Assembly (NCBI RefSeq): GCF_000276665.1
Contig: NW_004955475.1
Span: 4,082,801-4,146,800, forward strand
Reading direction: 5' to 3'
DNA from: Chinchilla lanigera
Taxonomy: Eukaryota > Chordata > Mammalia > Rodentia > Chinchillidae
DNA length: 64,000 nucleotides
Shown here: positions 12,931-25,230 of the stretch, in pieces
How the letters are laid out: every line of letters starts with the position of its first letter
How positions within the stretch are numbered: the first letter of the stretch is position 1
Made by a program: the position numbers and the translations under genes
The notes under the pieces: model-generated
What the model was told of the DNA's origin: nothing
Database searches by the model: none
Seen by the model: the letters and a program-made list of their open reading frames with translations, nothing else

Positions 12931-12970
12931 ATCTCCAGCAGAGTTCTTCAGAATATAAAGACTCTACAGA

Positions 12971-13131
12971 GACAGACATAGCAGCACACATCAGTATTCC
13001 CAGCACTCTAGGAGGCTGAGACAGGAGGATCACAAGTTGAAGCCTAGCATGGACAATTTAACAAGACCCTGCCTCAAAGTAAAAAATGGCTGGGAGTATA
13101 GTTCTGTGAAAAAGTCCTGGGTTCAACCCTC

Positions 13132-13135
<4 letters not shown>
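12971..13135 (+). mobile_element. Dimeric B1-ID SINE
   Basis: Left half is 7SL-derived B1 (ATTCCCAGCACTCTAGGAGG, GAGACAGGAGGATCACAAG, CCTGCCTC). Right half is ID-like (GGCTGGGAGTATAGTTCTGT to GGTTCAACCCTCAGTA). This layout is known from non-muroid rodents. Its tail runs into a CA microsatellite. Confidence 0.85.

Positions 13136-13177
<42 letters not shown>
13136..13177. repeat. (CA)n microsatellite at a SINE tail
   Basis: About 21 uninterrupted CA units starting at the 3' end of the B1-ID SINE. Confidence 0.97.
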
Positions 13178-13179
<2 letters not shown>

Positions 13180-13848
13180 TTCCACAGTGTAGACCTTTCC
13201 CTACTATTCCTTATGATCATAACCAGGACCCTCAAAATCAAAGTAATCCTTCACAGAAGTAGCTTGAGTACAAACATTTTCACTGCAATATGTATTAGTT
13301 TATTTGGCTGCATCTATTCACATCTTAGAAGTTCTAACCTTATAAAATAATTCCCAAAGTCTTAATAATATTGACAATAATATGGCAACAGTGGTCAGGA
13401 CAGAAAAACTTCCAGTAAGGAAACATGAACTGACATCCATTTCTTATACTTAGTATCTCAGCTATCTAAATTAGGTGGCCAGAAGAGACCATTTGGATAA
13501 GCTCAGCCAGCAAGTCCATGAATACCTGGGTATGGTATTTCTAAGTGCTTATGACACATTTGTGAATAACGGGATGCATTAATATAGCTAGTCACAGATA
13601 ACAGGAAGAAGGGAATCAAAGAACTTGTTGGTCTGATAAGACAGCACTGAGGTAGTAATATAAACAGACACAGGGCAAACTGTAAATCTAGGTAAAAAGA
13701 AATTCCATAACTAAAACTGGGTCTTTCATTTTGTATCTGTTGGTGTGGATTTTTTAAACTGGTGATTACTGTCTTCATGAGTAATCATTAATACATAAAA
13801 ACTTCCTTAGTGAGAATAAATTATGGTCACTTATTTTCATTTAAAAGT
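13178..13848. other. Intron, no feature seen
   Basis: No recognisable exon, repeat or RNA. Confidence 0.4.
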
Positions 13849-13864
13849 TAGGTGCAAGTTTCTT

Positions 13865-13967
13865 TTTTTTTTTTTTTTTTTGGTTTTTCTCCGGTACCGG
13901 GAACCGAACTCACGACCTTGCGCTTGCCAGGCAGGCGCTTTTGCTGCTGAGCTAAATCCCCAGCCCC
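13865..13967 (-). mobile_element. Young ID SINE with perfect target-site duplication
   Basis: Near-identical to the copy at 10221-10339. Exact 16-bp duplication TAGGTGCAAGTTTCTT at 13849-13864 and 13968-13983. Confidence 0.95.
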
Positions 13968-13983
13968 TAGGTGCAAGTTTCTT

Positions 13984-16900
13984 AATATGCTTCTTAAGTG
14001 TTCAAGAATTCTATAGCAGCTGGTTTACCACACTGGGCCCTGTCTGTAACCATACTTTTTCTCCCTTAGCATGGCGGTAAATGAGGCTATTGAGGCATAT
14101 ACCAGAAATATTGTCACCCTGGCTTTAATTCTCTTTACCAACCTTGACCAAATTCTCAGTTCCCCAATACTTCACACTGCTCAGTTTAGCCATTAATAAG
14201 TAGAAGATTTTCAACAGTTTTCAAATTAATAGTCTATGCCTGTTTTGACAACTATTGAAGTAATGGCTACTGCCCTCAGTGACTGACATGTTCATGGATT
14301 CCTGTATTTTTTTTTCATATCAAATTCTTGACTAGAAAGAAGATGCCCTCCAATTCCCATAATAAACTTTTGGCTTCCCTCCCTTTACTGAAGTATCGTC
14401 CAAAATTGTTTCCTTAGAAAGCCTATAAAGAGAGGGAGTAATGTGTTTCTATGTGTCTGCCTGTGTCTGTCTGTCTGTGTCTCTTCTCATCCTACTCCCT
14501 TTGAAAGTATCTTATTTATAATCTAGTAGGGAGAGCAATGAGCATATCATCACAACATTAAGTGGGGTGGCAGAGGCTTCTTTACCCCTGATTTTACTTT
14601 CTGTCCCTAAAATAGGCTCAGGAGTACAGCTGGGAGTAAAAAATGGAAATAATGTTACACTTAGTATGTTATTTCTGGGTAAACGGTAGTTACTAGTGAC
14701 TGATCACAGGGACAAACAGAAAAGTCCAGCCTGGACAGCGTATTCATCCCCTGAGAAGCCAGTTCGGGAAATACTTAATAGATTTGTCACTTCATCCATT
14801 TGAAAGATTTTGGGAAGGAGCCAAATATTATAAATCCCCCAAATGTAACAAGGATACTACAGGTCAACATTAGTAAAGGATATAACTGTTACAAGTGTTA
14901 TACAATATAACAAAATTTTAAAAAAGAAGAAAATGGTCTCTGGGAAAAAGAATAAAGTGAGATGTCAATACAGGTCCTAATTTCCTAAATAAACCATTCA
15001 CTCCATTATCAAGGACATTATTTTCTATTAAGTTATACATGTTGTGTTTAAGCTACATATTAGCAAGACTATGACTGCCCACAGGATGGTGAGACCCTAG
15101 AACAGTGAACCTTTTAGATTGAGTGCCCAAATTGCAACATGAAACCCATTTATTAATTGCAAAGTGTTCAAACTACAATTAAATCTGAATATTCAATGCT
15201 TGACTGCTGGGACAACTTGGCTTATGTGCTGGTAGAGAGGGCTCTCCATGTCCACTGCAGTATGTGTGCATATGTTCACCACAACTTCCCTACAGTATTT
15301 TATCAATAGTTGTTCTTTAAAGCTAATATTAGATTATAAATATATTCTGGTACATTTAGCTTCATGGAATATTACCTAGTTATTAAAACAGTTAAGACAT
15401 GTGTAGAAACATGGAAGTCTTTATGATAGAATATTAAAAATTAGAAAATAAATGATATTATGATTACAACTTTTTAAATACACACACATACATGCTTATG
15501 ACCGGATTTGAAGGAATTATAAATATGGAAAAGCACAAATAATTCTGTTATATTTGGTGGATTCTGATTGACTTTGTTCCTACTTTTAAACTTCTTCTAA
15601 TCCTGTTTTTAACTGTCTTCATGGGTAAAAGTGACAAAAACTCTTTGTCAGAGAGTATAAAGAAAAGAAAATATAGCTGTAAGAAGGCTTCCTCTAATGC
15701 AATATTATCAGTAAAGAAGAAGAATCCAAGGTCTTCTCAAAATCTCCTCCAGCCCCACTGTTTAGAACATATAACTTGATGAAAGCAGTATAAATAATTT
15801 TTAGCAACTGGCTTTATCAAGGAAATAAGAGATGAGATGTAAAAAAGAATATGGAAGTAGTCAGAGAACCCAAAAATTTCAACCTCAACCTCTATACTAT
15901 ACAAATGTGTGAGCTCCTGGGAAAAGAAAGAGCAACAAGGACAAATAGTTTACTGGAGTCCTGCATTTATTTTTTATTCCCCCCGTTTTTTGTCTGGACC
16001 AATGATTATCTAATTTTCCATAGCAGAGATCAACACAAGTTTGGCTTAGGAGCCAATTATATCTTCTTATTCACTTACTTTTGAAGGTATATTAGTGTAG
16101 AATGAGCTACACATAAAATGTGACTACCCAAAAACCTGATGCAATTTTAAATTAGAAAAAAAAGTACATTAAAAAGCAAAAATGAGAAGCAATTGGAAGG
16201 TAGTCACACTATTCAGAATAGCATGAAGATCAAGAAAACACTGCACCGCCAGAGGGAGCTAAGCAGGTAAGTAGAGTATAGATGGCCTGAAAAACAACGC
16301 CATGAGGGATGATGGAATCAGGTATGTTTATCTTGCAGAACACTCAGGAGGCCTCCTGAAACCTGTCAAAGAGCAAAAAGGGAATAGAAGCAATCTATGG
16401 ATCTCACTGTCAGACATGCTTTAAAAACCCTCAGATCCTAGTTTCCATCAGTAAGACAGAATAGGATGGCCTGAATTGATTCAAGAGACCAACTTTCCCA
16501 GAGCCTTGCCATTGCCTCCCAGTGGGCATGGGAGAGAAGGCAGGCCACAGAGTAATTGAGAATTTGTGGATGTGACCCAAGCAGTCACAATTGGCATGAA
16601 TCACCCCTGGTATTGCTATGGTAGCAGTCAAAGAAGGTTGCTCATCCATTTTGCTTTGTTCTTAAATTCATAAGGGTTGTTCTAGAAGTCTAGATCTTGT
16701 GTATTGATCTAGAAGTACTATCTTGATATGGGCTATAAAGTATAGACAAGATTAGCAGAGGAGATCCTCCAAATCACTGGGAAATAGAATAGATCAAGGA
16801 GCCTCTGAACCATATGGAGTTTGGAAATTCTTTAAAGAAGGGCACTCACAAGTCTACATCTCAGTGTTTCTATCTCTAAAATGGAAACATAAGAAAAGAT

Positions 16901-17004
16901 TTCCTTGGTACATTCAGGTCTAAGTTTCTAGGGGTTTCCTGTATTCTTTTTGTCTGAAAGCTTGAAGTCTGGTAAGAGATATCACAAACATACTGAGGAT
17001 AATT
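13984..17004. other. About 3 kb of intron, largely repeat-poor
   Basis: No recognisable exon or RNA. A short TCTG/TGTC run lies at 14455-14483. The longest open frames are 77 aa or less and show no domain. Confidence 0.4.
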
Positions 17005-17083
17005 TTTTGGGGGACACCGGGAATAAACTCAGAAACTCGCAATTGCCAAGCAGGCACTGTGCCATTAAGCTACATCCCCAGCC
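17005..17083 (-). mobile_element. Diverged ID SINE
   Basis: Older copy: GGGACACCGGGAATAAACTC through ATTAAGCTACATCCCCAGCC. Flanked by the imperfect pair GAGGATAATTTTTT and AAGGATGATTTTTT. Confidence 0.8.
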
Positions 17084-18389
17084 AAGGATGATTTTTTAAA
17101 AATTAGGGTATAATAACCATAACTGTCATATTCACAAATGTATGTACCTCACATATAGTTGCTGCTTCATATATATTTTTTGAATAAATTAGAAATTACT
17201 AGCTCTCCTCATGTTAATAGTGGCAAAAAGTAACTTAGAAGCAAGAGGTTAAAACTGTTTGTTTTCTTTTCTTCTTACCCCTATTGGACAAGAAAACCCT
17301 TCTTCAATAATATAAAATGATTTTAAAACCTTGAGGATAAGAACAAGATATTTGCCACATGGAAAACTGATAAGTAAGTAATAAACACAGTAATATGTGG
17401 ACTATACAAGAAGCACCAATAAAGAGAGGGGAGGGAGAGGGAAGGCCTAGGTTGTCCAGCTAGTCTGGTGGACAGGGTAAAGTCTGGGCAGGTAGAACTT
17501 ACTGGGTTGGGCACTCTAGGTTGATTAGCTACCTCACCTATCCTCATATGCTATATAAATATAGCCATTTTATGCAATGTATTATCCTTTTTATGCATAT
17601 CAAGATGTGAAGATATTTGGAAAATACTAGGATAGGTAAAGTATAGAAGAAAATCCAAATGGTTAATAATTTTGAAACCTCAGGCTTAAACATATCAAAT
17701 AAAAATGACTTGAAGCTACAGAATGATGATCTTACAGCATGACTTGAAGAATTCATGAAAAACTTATTTAAATTTCTTCACGGTTAAGAATATGAGACAC
17801 TAATGTGAATGACTGAGGAAAGATAGGTCATTTTCTCAGGAGGCATTTGAGGACAGTATTTGTTCCATAGGTATGGGGTAACTGAACTTATCTTCCCTAA
17901 AAGAGATAAGAAAGTCAGCTTTATAGGATATATTTTGTTCTGTTTGCCCTATGCCTCAGTTTCCTTGATTATAAAATGAGTTACAAGGTTATAAGAGGCA
18001 ATATCACCCACGAATGCTCACAGTGATCTGGAACTAAACTGAGGTTAGTTTATACTGACTAAAACTAAATAGTACTTTATACCTCTATCCAGACTTAGAA
18101 AGAATGTGATCTTCTGCAGTGAATTCATTTAAAAGATATTTCTTATTGACCTCAGTGAAAGACTTTGGTTAAAAGTCAGTTGATTTCCCACTTCCTCCTC
18201 TGTAAAATGAGAGTGTTATGGTTTAAACATCTGTAAAGCACTTCTACTCATAGGAGTAAAAAGAAATGATATTTTCCAATAGATAGTGTGACTTCTTTCT
18301 ATACTGAATATAGTGTCTCCCATTTTCCCCTCAATAAATATGAGTGAAACATATTTAGAGCTCTTATTTAACTTACAGGAAGAATAGAT
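17084..18389. other. Intron, no feature seen
   Basis: AT-rich sequence with no gene, RNA or clear repeat recognised. Confidence 0.4.
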
Positions 18390-18845
18390 TGTGTGTGGTG
18401 TTGGTAAGACAAGAGAGACTCCATTTTCTGTTTTTAACTCCATATTAAGAGAAGTTACTTAAAGTTCACTTAAACTGTAGTTGACCCCCACTCGACTTGG
18501 ATAGCTATTAACTCACTTAGAGCAGTCATACAATGGGAACAGAACAAACAGGACAGATTGGCAAGTAGGCTAAAAGTTAAAATGGTCATTTAGAATTTGG
18601 CTGTCCAACCTGCTGGGAAAAATAAACTCTGTGATAAACTTTGTGCAGTCTTGTAAGATTCCTAAAAATGAGGTAATGGTTACTATGAAAACCTAAACTG
18701 AAGGTGAGACCCAGATCACCACAAACATCTTCTCTGGCTCCTGGTTAGAGACTGTCCATCAGCTGGCTTAAATAAAGTTTTGTTTGTTCCTGCTTTTTCA
18801 GTTTTCTTGTGAGTGCCTTTCTCAGTGAACTCCCTTGCCATATCA
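18390..18845 (+). mobile_element. Probable retroviral LTR
   Basis: Begins TGTGTGTGGTGTTGG. A polyadenylation signal lies in GCTTAAATAAAGTTTTG near 18768, followed by a T/G-rich segment ending near GCCATATCA. Layout matches U3-R-U5. No target duplication was found and the boundaries are approximate. Confidence 0.4.
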
Positions 18846-19199
18846 GTGTCATATTAACATATCCATACTTGAGTAGAACATGCCTCCAAGGGTAGCAAGA
18901 AAAAAGAGGCAGAAAATGCAGAAGAAACCTGTGTCAATTCCACAGCTCTTCTAGTTCAGCATGTTGACATCTTACAGAACCAGAGAAACTAGGATCCAGA
19001 AATCACTGAAAGAACAACTCTAGTCAACTCATTTTAGGACTGGGTAGAAAGTCAGGGTAGAAGAGACTTTGCTACAGTTTCCTGGCCAGTGCGTGATGAA
19101 GTAGGAACCCAAACCCTGGATTTCTTATTCTAAATTTGGTGTTCTTTCTAGTAAATCATTTTCTCCACAGGTTTTGGCTTTACACATTACTGCTGGCCT

Positions 19200-19620
19200 T
19201 AACCACCCGTGGTAGAAATTGATCTAATCACTTTTATTGGTCTTTTTAATAATAAAATTAATTTTTAAAGTCTATAAATGGATCAAATCTAGTTACTTGA
19301 ATTTGAGTAATTACTGCCCAAATATAGATTTAATTAATACAATTCATGCCAATTAAAAATTGTTACAATAATCAACAAATTCATTTCATTAAAGAAATTT
19401 ATTTATATTCATGAGTAGTTCATCTTTAATAAATTCTCTAAACTTTAAAATGGAAATGCTACAAGTATCCCACTGCTGGTATATATAATATGGCCTTTAC
19501 AATTGCTGTGCCACAAATTAGCAATATTATAATTTTTATACATTGTAATGTTTTCTTTAAGGAACTGTAATATGATGACATCTGGCTTGCTAAATCAATG
19601 CCTTTTTTTGCTTTATTATA
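19200..19620. promoter_or_regulatory. AT-rich repeat-poor block with homeodomain-like motifs
   Basis: About 420 bp free of recognisable repeats, just before the ERV LTR, with clustered AAATTAATTT, TTTAATTAATAC and CCAATTAAAAATTG, the core of homeodomain sites. It has the look of a conserved noncoding element in a brain-expressed gene. No alignment was possible, so the enhancer role is inference. Confidence 0.3.
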
Positions 19621-19632
19621 AACAAAGACCCC

Positions 19633-20215
19633 CTGAAGAGTGGTACAAGTTACCCAATGGGACAGTCATACGTGTACCACCAGTAGTTTAAGCTGGTAAA
19701 AATAATCAAATTCAAATCAGAGCTGCCTAGCAGTGACACACACTAATTATAGCCCTGTCATGAACATGTTAAAGGTGATACAACCTAGGGCTCAAAATTG
19801 TTCCTGACCCAACTAGATACAGCTTTCTTTAACTACCTTTGACATCTCTGTGGCTGCAAAATAGGTCTAAAAATAGTTTCTAACAATCATCAGTAACAGC
19901 TCTGCTTATGTTAGTTGAACTGAGCAACCCTCAAAGCAAGGTTGTTATTTATATCCAGATTTCCCTGTTAGCTTAAACCACCCCCCACCAGCAGCTTAAC
20001 TTCTAGGTTTAAAGCCAGTTAACTTCTTCATTCCATCCCTTTTTCTATTCCCCAGCCCAAGCTCTACTCCCTACCTCAGGCTTAAAAGCTGCTGCCCTGC
20101 TTCTTAGGAGTGGGCTGAAGTCTGTAATTTAGATCCCCAACATGCTGCTGTACATGTTGTGCTAATAAATCTTTCTGCCTCCATCTGTTGTCTCCAAGAT
20201 TTAATAAACCTAACA
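19633..20215 (+). mobile_element. 5' LTR of a class I endogenous retrovirus
   Basis: Ends CCTAACA immediately before a primer binding site. AATAAA occurs at about 20164 (GCTAATAAATCTTTCTGCC) with a T/C-rich U5, and again near 20202. The 5' border is uncertain; TGAAGAGTGGTACAAG at 19633 is a guess giving a 583-bp LTR. Confidence 0.65.
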
Positions 20216-20217
20216 TT

Positions 20218-20235
20218 TGGTGCTGAAACCCAGGA
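20218..20235 (+). other. Retroviral primer binding site, tRNA-Phe type
   Basis: TGGTGCTGAAACCCAGGA follows the LTR after two bases. It matches the 3' end of tRNA-Phe (complement TGGTGCCGAAACCCGGGA) at 16 of 18 positions. Both differences are transitions of the kind made by CpG decay. This places the element among tRNA-Phe-primed class I ERVs (HERV-F-like). Confidence 0.8.
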
Positions 20236-20442
20236 GGCCTTTGCAAAGGGAAACTTTCATAAGGTCACCTTTATTGTTGCTGTCCTTCCACACAACATCA
20301 ACCATCCTCTCTGATCCAGGAGGTCATTTCCTTGGAGTTGGGTGAATCTCTAGGTTTCTTCCAGAGAAACTTGCCATTTTCTTCTGTCTATCAAAATCCT
20401 AGCACTGGGTCTTAGTCCCTTCTGGACTGTGGAACTGTCCGC

Positions 20443-21310
20443 TTGGTCTGGCCCCTCAGGAGGCATGGGATGCTGGTCTTCTGCTGGTGGCCACCTTTAC
20501 TGAGAACATACTCAAAGATAGGGGATGCCTGTCTCTCCGCTGTTTTTTCTTCCATTTACCTAGAGAACCCATTCACTCCACTATGGACAATTTCAGTTTG
20601 GCCTTCTGGGCATCCAAAGACTAGCTTTTGTTACCATCTGTTTAAAAACCTGAAAACCCTCTATCTGGGAAGGGGAGACAACAAACCAATTTTTTTCTTC
20701 TGTAATAGTTTAATAGTAACCTAAACACAGTACCTTCAACTTCCAAATTCTTCAAGACTTAAACAGATGTACCCACTGCAATGTCAGGTGGTCCAAAGTT
20801 TTTTATGTGCAGGCTTTCTTTTACCTTCTCAGTCCACTTTCTGTCAATCCTGTACTACTTTCCAAATTCTCCTTCTTCATGATCAACCTAGACTTGATTC
20901 TAGTTCTGTCCTTGAACCTGAATTCAATCTTTTGACCTTGAAGCCCCACTCCCATATGCCCCTTAAAACTTCACTCCTTCTTCTTCAGCCCCACCATCAG
21001 AGAACTCCTCCCATTAAGTAGCCCATCTCTCCACCCTTTTTTTGTTAGCCTACTATAAGCTCTTATGCTCTTCAGCTCCCTCTTAAGCTGGAGCCTCAAT
21101 TGGCTTCCTCCTCAAGGAGGTGGCCGGGGAAGAGGGCATTATACACACATTCATTTCCTTTCTCCCTTTTTGACTTTTCCCAAGTTAAAGTATGCCTGGG
21201 TTTCGGTTCCCCTCAGGCCCCAGTTCAACCTCCAGTCTCTCCTCAACCAGATAACTCCCTTTCAGTTTCTCTCCTTTTCCACACACAAATACCTTTTCTG
21301 TCTTTTCTAA
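20443..21310 (+). pseudogene. ERV gag relic
   Basis: Fragmentary open frames. One holds a proline-rich stretch followed by HSFPFSLFDFSQVK near 21144-21190, resembling the start of a gammaretroviral capsid (PFSL...QVK). Frames are broken, so it is nonfunctional. Confidence 0.55.
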
Positions 21311-22563
21311 CATTTTTGGTGTAACTCTATACTGTCAAAATAACAAAAACATTACAAGATATCTCTATTATAATTCACCTAAAAATACTATGGTAATGCC
21401 TAGGGAGATAATTGTGTTATGTATCTCATGTTTGTCTGCCTGCTAATCTGTGCTTATAATAATCAACCTTGGATATAGGGAATTCCTGGACAAGACTCCC
21501 TGTGTGGCTGTCAAAGCAGCTGCTTCAAGCACTTCGGTTTTATCAAAGATGGGTGGCTTCTCTGGTTATTCCCAGGATCCCCAACTCCAAGGTTAGGGGG
21601 AAATTTTACTTGTTGGTAAATAATTTAAAGAGATCTGTATAAAGTCTGTGTGGACAAGGGTGACCCCCACCCATGGCAGCAACAACAGAGACTAAATTCC
21701 AAACCCATACCAAGTAAATACAGAAAAAACTGAAATAAAACAAAATACCAATGCCAATGGTAAACATGCCACAAAATTAGACTTTTTTTTAAATAAAGTG
21801 GTCTAAATCACCAAACTTAGCTCATGCTGGAGTCTAAACACAAGTTGGTTTAACAGTCAATAAGTCACACTACAAGGTCAAGTATCAGGGAAAATGTGGT
21901 TCTTGGGTTACACACAGTCTACACTGGGTTGTAGCAAATAACAAGCTAAAATTGACTACTGTCTCAGGATACCATAAGACAAACAGCCTTCCTGACCCCC
22001 ATAAAATGGTAATGAGGGCACACTAAAAAAATCCAAATGATTGGTAATATCTTAACTGATTAGTAAATTTACTTTAAATTCGGTGGTTTAAATTAATATA
22101 TTCATCGGACCAATGTGCCTAAAAAGTTACTTAGAAATAGCTTTGGGATGATTCTTAAACTACAATTATAGGGTTAAATTACTCTGCTGTTAGTTTGTAC
22201 ATGTAATAAGATAATTTTTTGTTCAGTGTCATATGAAGTCTTAAAGGATTATCAGTCATTGCTACAAGGTAACATCTTTGCTCCTCTTTCTACTTTCTCT
22301 GGTACTAAGATCATTTAGTGTTCAGTGCTGCTTAAAATCTGTTATTCAGCTAGCACTAATAAAAATATACTATCTGTAGGTTAACTCTGAGATAAAAATG
22401 TACCAAAAATATTTTCAAATACGAGCATCTACTAAGACTATTATAGATAGAGATATGAAAAACGTTAGAAATATAAAGCTATGTCTTGAAATGAGATTTT
22501 TATGTAATAAGGTTTTCCCCAACCAAGATGGGAAACGGAAACATAGTGACAAAACTCAGAGGT

Positions 22564-23760
22564 TTGAGTAATACTTCACTGTACAAAAACACCACATCTT
22601 TTTTATCTATTCCTCAGTTGATGGGCATTTGGGTTGTTTCCAAGATTTAGTTATGACAAATTGCACTGTTATAAACATGGATGCACATACATTGCTGTGG
22701 TATGATGCTTTCAGTTTTTCTGGAAAAATACCCAGAAGGGGAACAGCTGGGTTAAATGGGACTTCTAATCCTACTTTTTCGAGGAATCTCCACACTGACT
22801 TCCACAGTGGTTGTACCAGTCTATACTCCCACCAACAGTGGAGAAAGATTCCTTTTCCCCCACAGCCTCACCAGAATTTATTATTGGATGATTTCTTAAT
22901 GACAGCCATTCTTGATAAAGTGAGATGGAATCTGTGTTGTAATTTGCATTTCTCCAATGACCAATGATGTTGAACATTTTTTCATATTTATTTGCCATTT
23001 GTATTTCCTCATCTGAGAAGTGTGTATTCATCTCAGATGCCTATTTTTTGATTGGGTATTTAAATTTAGGGAGCCTAATATTTTTTATTTCTTTATATGT
23101 TCTAGATAGAAGTCCTTTGTCTGAGAGACAGTTGGCTAAATTTTTTCCCAATTCATGGGTCTTCCTTTTACTCTGTTGTGATTTCTTTTGATATGCAAAA
23201 TATTTTCAATAAGATGAAATCCCAGTTGTTGATTCTTTCAAGTAGTTCCCAGACAGTTTGGTATTTGTTCATGAGTTCTGTGCCTTCCCCTATGCTTTTA
23301 TAGGTAAGTGGACGCAACTACAGACCATACTCATAAGTGAAATAAATCAGACTTACATGTGTAAACATAGTATTGTTTCCTTAGGATAAGAAATTAAAAG
23401 AGTAAATAACATCTGAATGACACAATAGATATTGTGAAAGGGAAAGAAACTGCTCAAAAGGAAAGAACAACTGGGATCGGGAAAAGGAGAAAAAGAAGTG
23501 AGAAAAAGGAAAGAAAAAATTAAGTATATTTATATACACAAGATAGCTAAGATAATTGTAATACTGATTTCTATTGGTTGGTGGAAAGGAACAGTTGATG
23601 TTTAATTGTTTGATCAATTTTGCATGCCTATGTCTGGTAATATGAACAACTACTTTGATAGTAACTGTTAATTCGTATCATCTTGTTTTGAAATTCTGTG
23701 TCATTTTTATGTTTTTTTCTTATTTTTTGTTCCTTTAAAAAAAGACTAGACTAAAAAAAA
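22564..23760. mobile_element. L1 insertion with 5' inversion (twin priming)
   Basis: 22564 to about 23300 is L1 ORF2 3' sequence in reverse orientation. From about 23300 to 23760 the L1 3' end reads forward (AAGTGAAATAAATCAGAC, type A 3' UTR, A-tail). The whole unit is flanked by AAACTCAGAGGT (ending 22563) and AAATTCAGAGGT (from 23760), an 11-of-12 match. An inverted 5' part joined to a forward 3' part within one target duplication is the hallmark of twin priming. It landed inside the ERV. Confidence 0.85.
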
Positions 23761-24859
23761 AATTCAGAGGTCCAATTATGACAAAAGGTCTAGGGAGGAT
23801 GAGCCATTTAAAAGGAAATATGTTTGGCTGCTCTGCTTTTATTCTTATTGGTTTATTTAGGCCTAAAATCTGTTCTTTTTAAACCTCTTTGTTGATGAAA
23901 TGTGGATGAAAGGGCCTATGACGATCAATCATTTTCCTTCTAAAATAGGACCAGATAAGACCAACAACTGGAACAGCATCTCAGCAATGAGGGACAGTAA
24001 TAAACAATGACTAATCAACACTGTATTCAGGACTAGAGGAGATATTAAAAAACATGAAAACTATCAAAATCAAAATGGAATGACTTGTATCAAGTTTACC
24101 AAAAGATAAATGGAGCTCAGAGCTTAGAAGGGAAGGTTCTTGTGTAAGTGCCTGATTGTAACTATACTGCAAAAGATATTACTTGGCTCTGGTTTTCAAA
24201 GTCCTTGGTAAAAATGGCTACTAATGATTAGCCTTAATTTTCTTTGGTTCATGTCTGTACACTATGTTCTCTAGTTTATTTCTTCCAGGACAATACATTT
24301 CTCCATAACGGGCCTCAGACCAGTGCTTAAGCCCACTACAAAAACCTCTAGATTACATTACCCAGTTTAGGTTTCAAGCCTAAGCTCAAAGTCTCCCTAT
24401 CTCTGATGATCGGCAAACTCAAAATAGGCCCCTAGTGATGGCTCCACTCAGCTCAAAGCAGTTACAGATTTGATGATTTTGTTCCTTGTCAATGATTTGA
24501 TTTTGCTGATTCATCACAAAAAAATATGGTGTCAAAAAGGTTAAAATTCTCAGCACCCAAACTTCTTTGATAACACCCTTTGGTAAAAATGGATACTAAT
24601 GGCTACACTCTTTGGCCTAGTACCTACTGGATAGTCATAAAACGCTACCCTAATGGGGCCTAAAACCAGCACAAGATAAAAGCAAATACAAAAACTATCC
24701 TTGTCTCCCCTGAGCTAAAAGGACTAACAGATTGTCCCTAGACCTTTGGGAGCATTGCTAAACAAATCCAAGACCAATTCTGACTTGTCCTTTCCCAGTC
24801 TGCTGTGACCTGTTGCTAACAACTAATTAGGCCCCAATTCTTAAGCTTCCATGACCTCC

Positions 24860-25230
24860 ATCACCAAAACAGAACCCATGGTTTGTCTAAAGGTAGCAGG
24901 TAAACAAATCTCTTTTCCTTTGGATACAGGGATGTATTTGTTTTAACAGAAATAATGTGGAACTTTTAGTCCCCTCCGCTGTCTCTATTATGGGGGTTGA
25001 AGATACTACAGTGTAGCAAGCCTCTGTCTTACACCTTAAAAACAGCAATTTTCATATATTCCCAACCTGTCCCATCTCATAAATGGGAAAAGACATACTT
25101 TCAAAATTACATTCTGCCATTACCATCCAGAGTTCCTCAAACTTAGCTGCTCTTCTTCTCCTTAACCCATCACCCTCCTCAACCTAGATTACACAAACCT
25201 TACCTTATATTCTATTCCAATAAGAAAACC
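24860..25230 (+). pseudogene. ERV protease relic
   Basis: Retains an EPMVCLKVAGK-like lead-in and the aspartic protease active site as LDTG (DTG at 24923-24931), but then departs from the family and meets stops. Nonfunctional. Confidence 0.7.
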
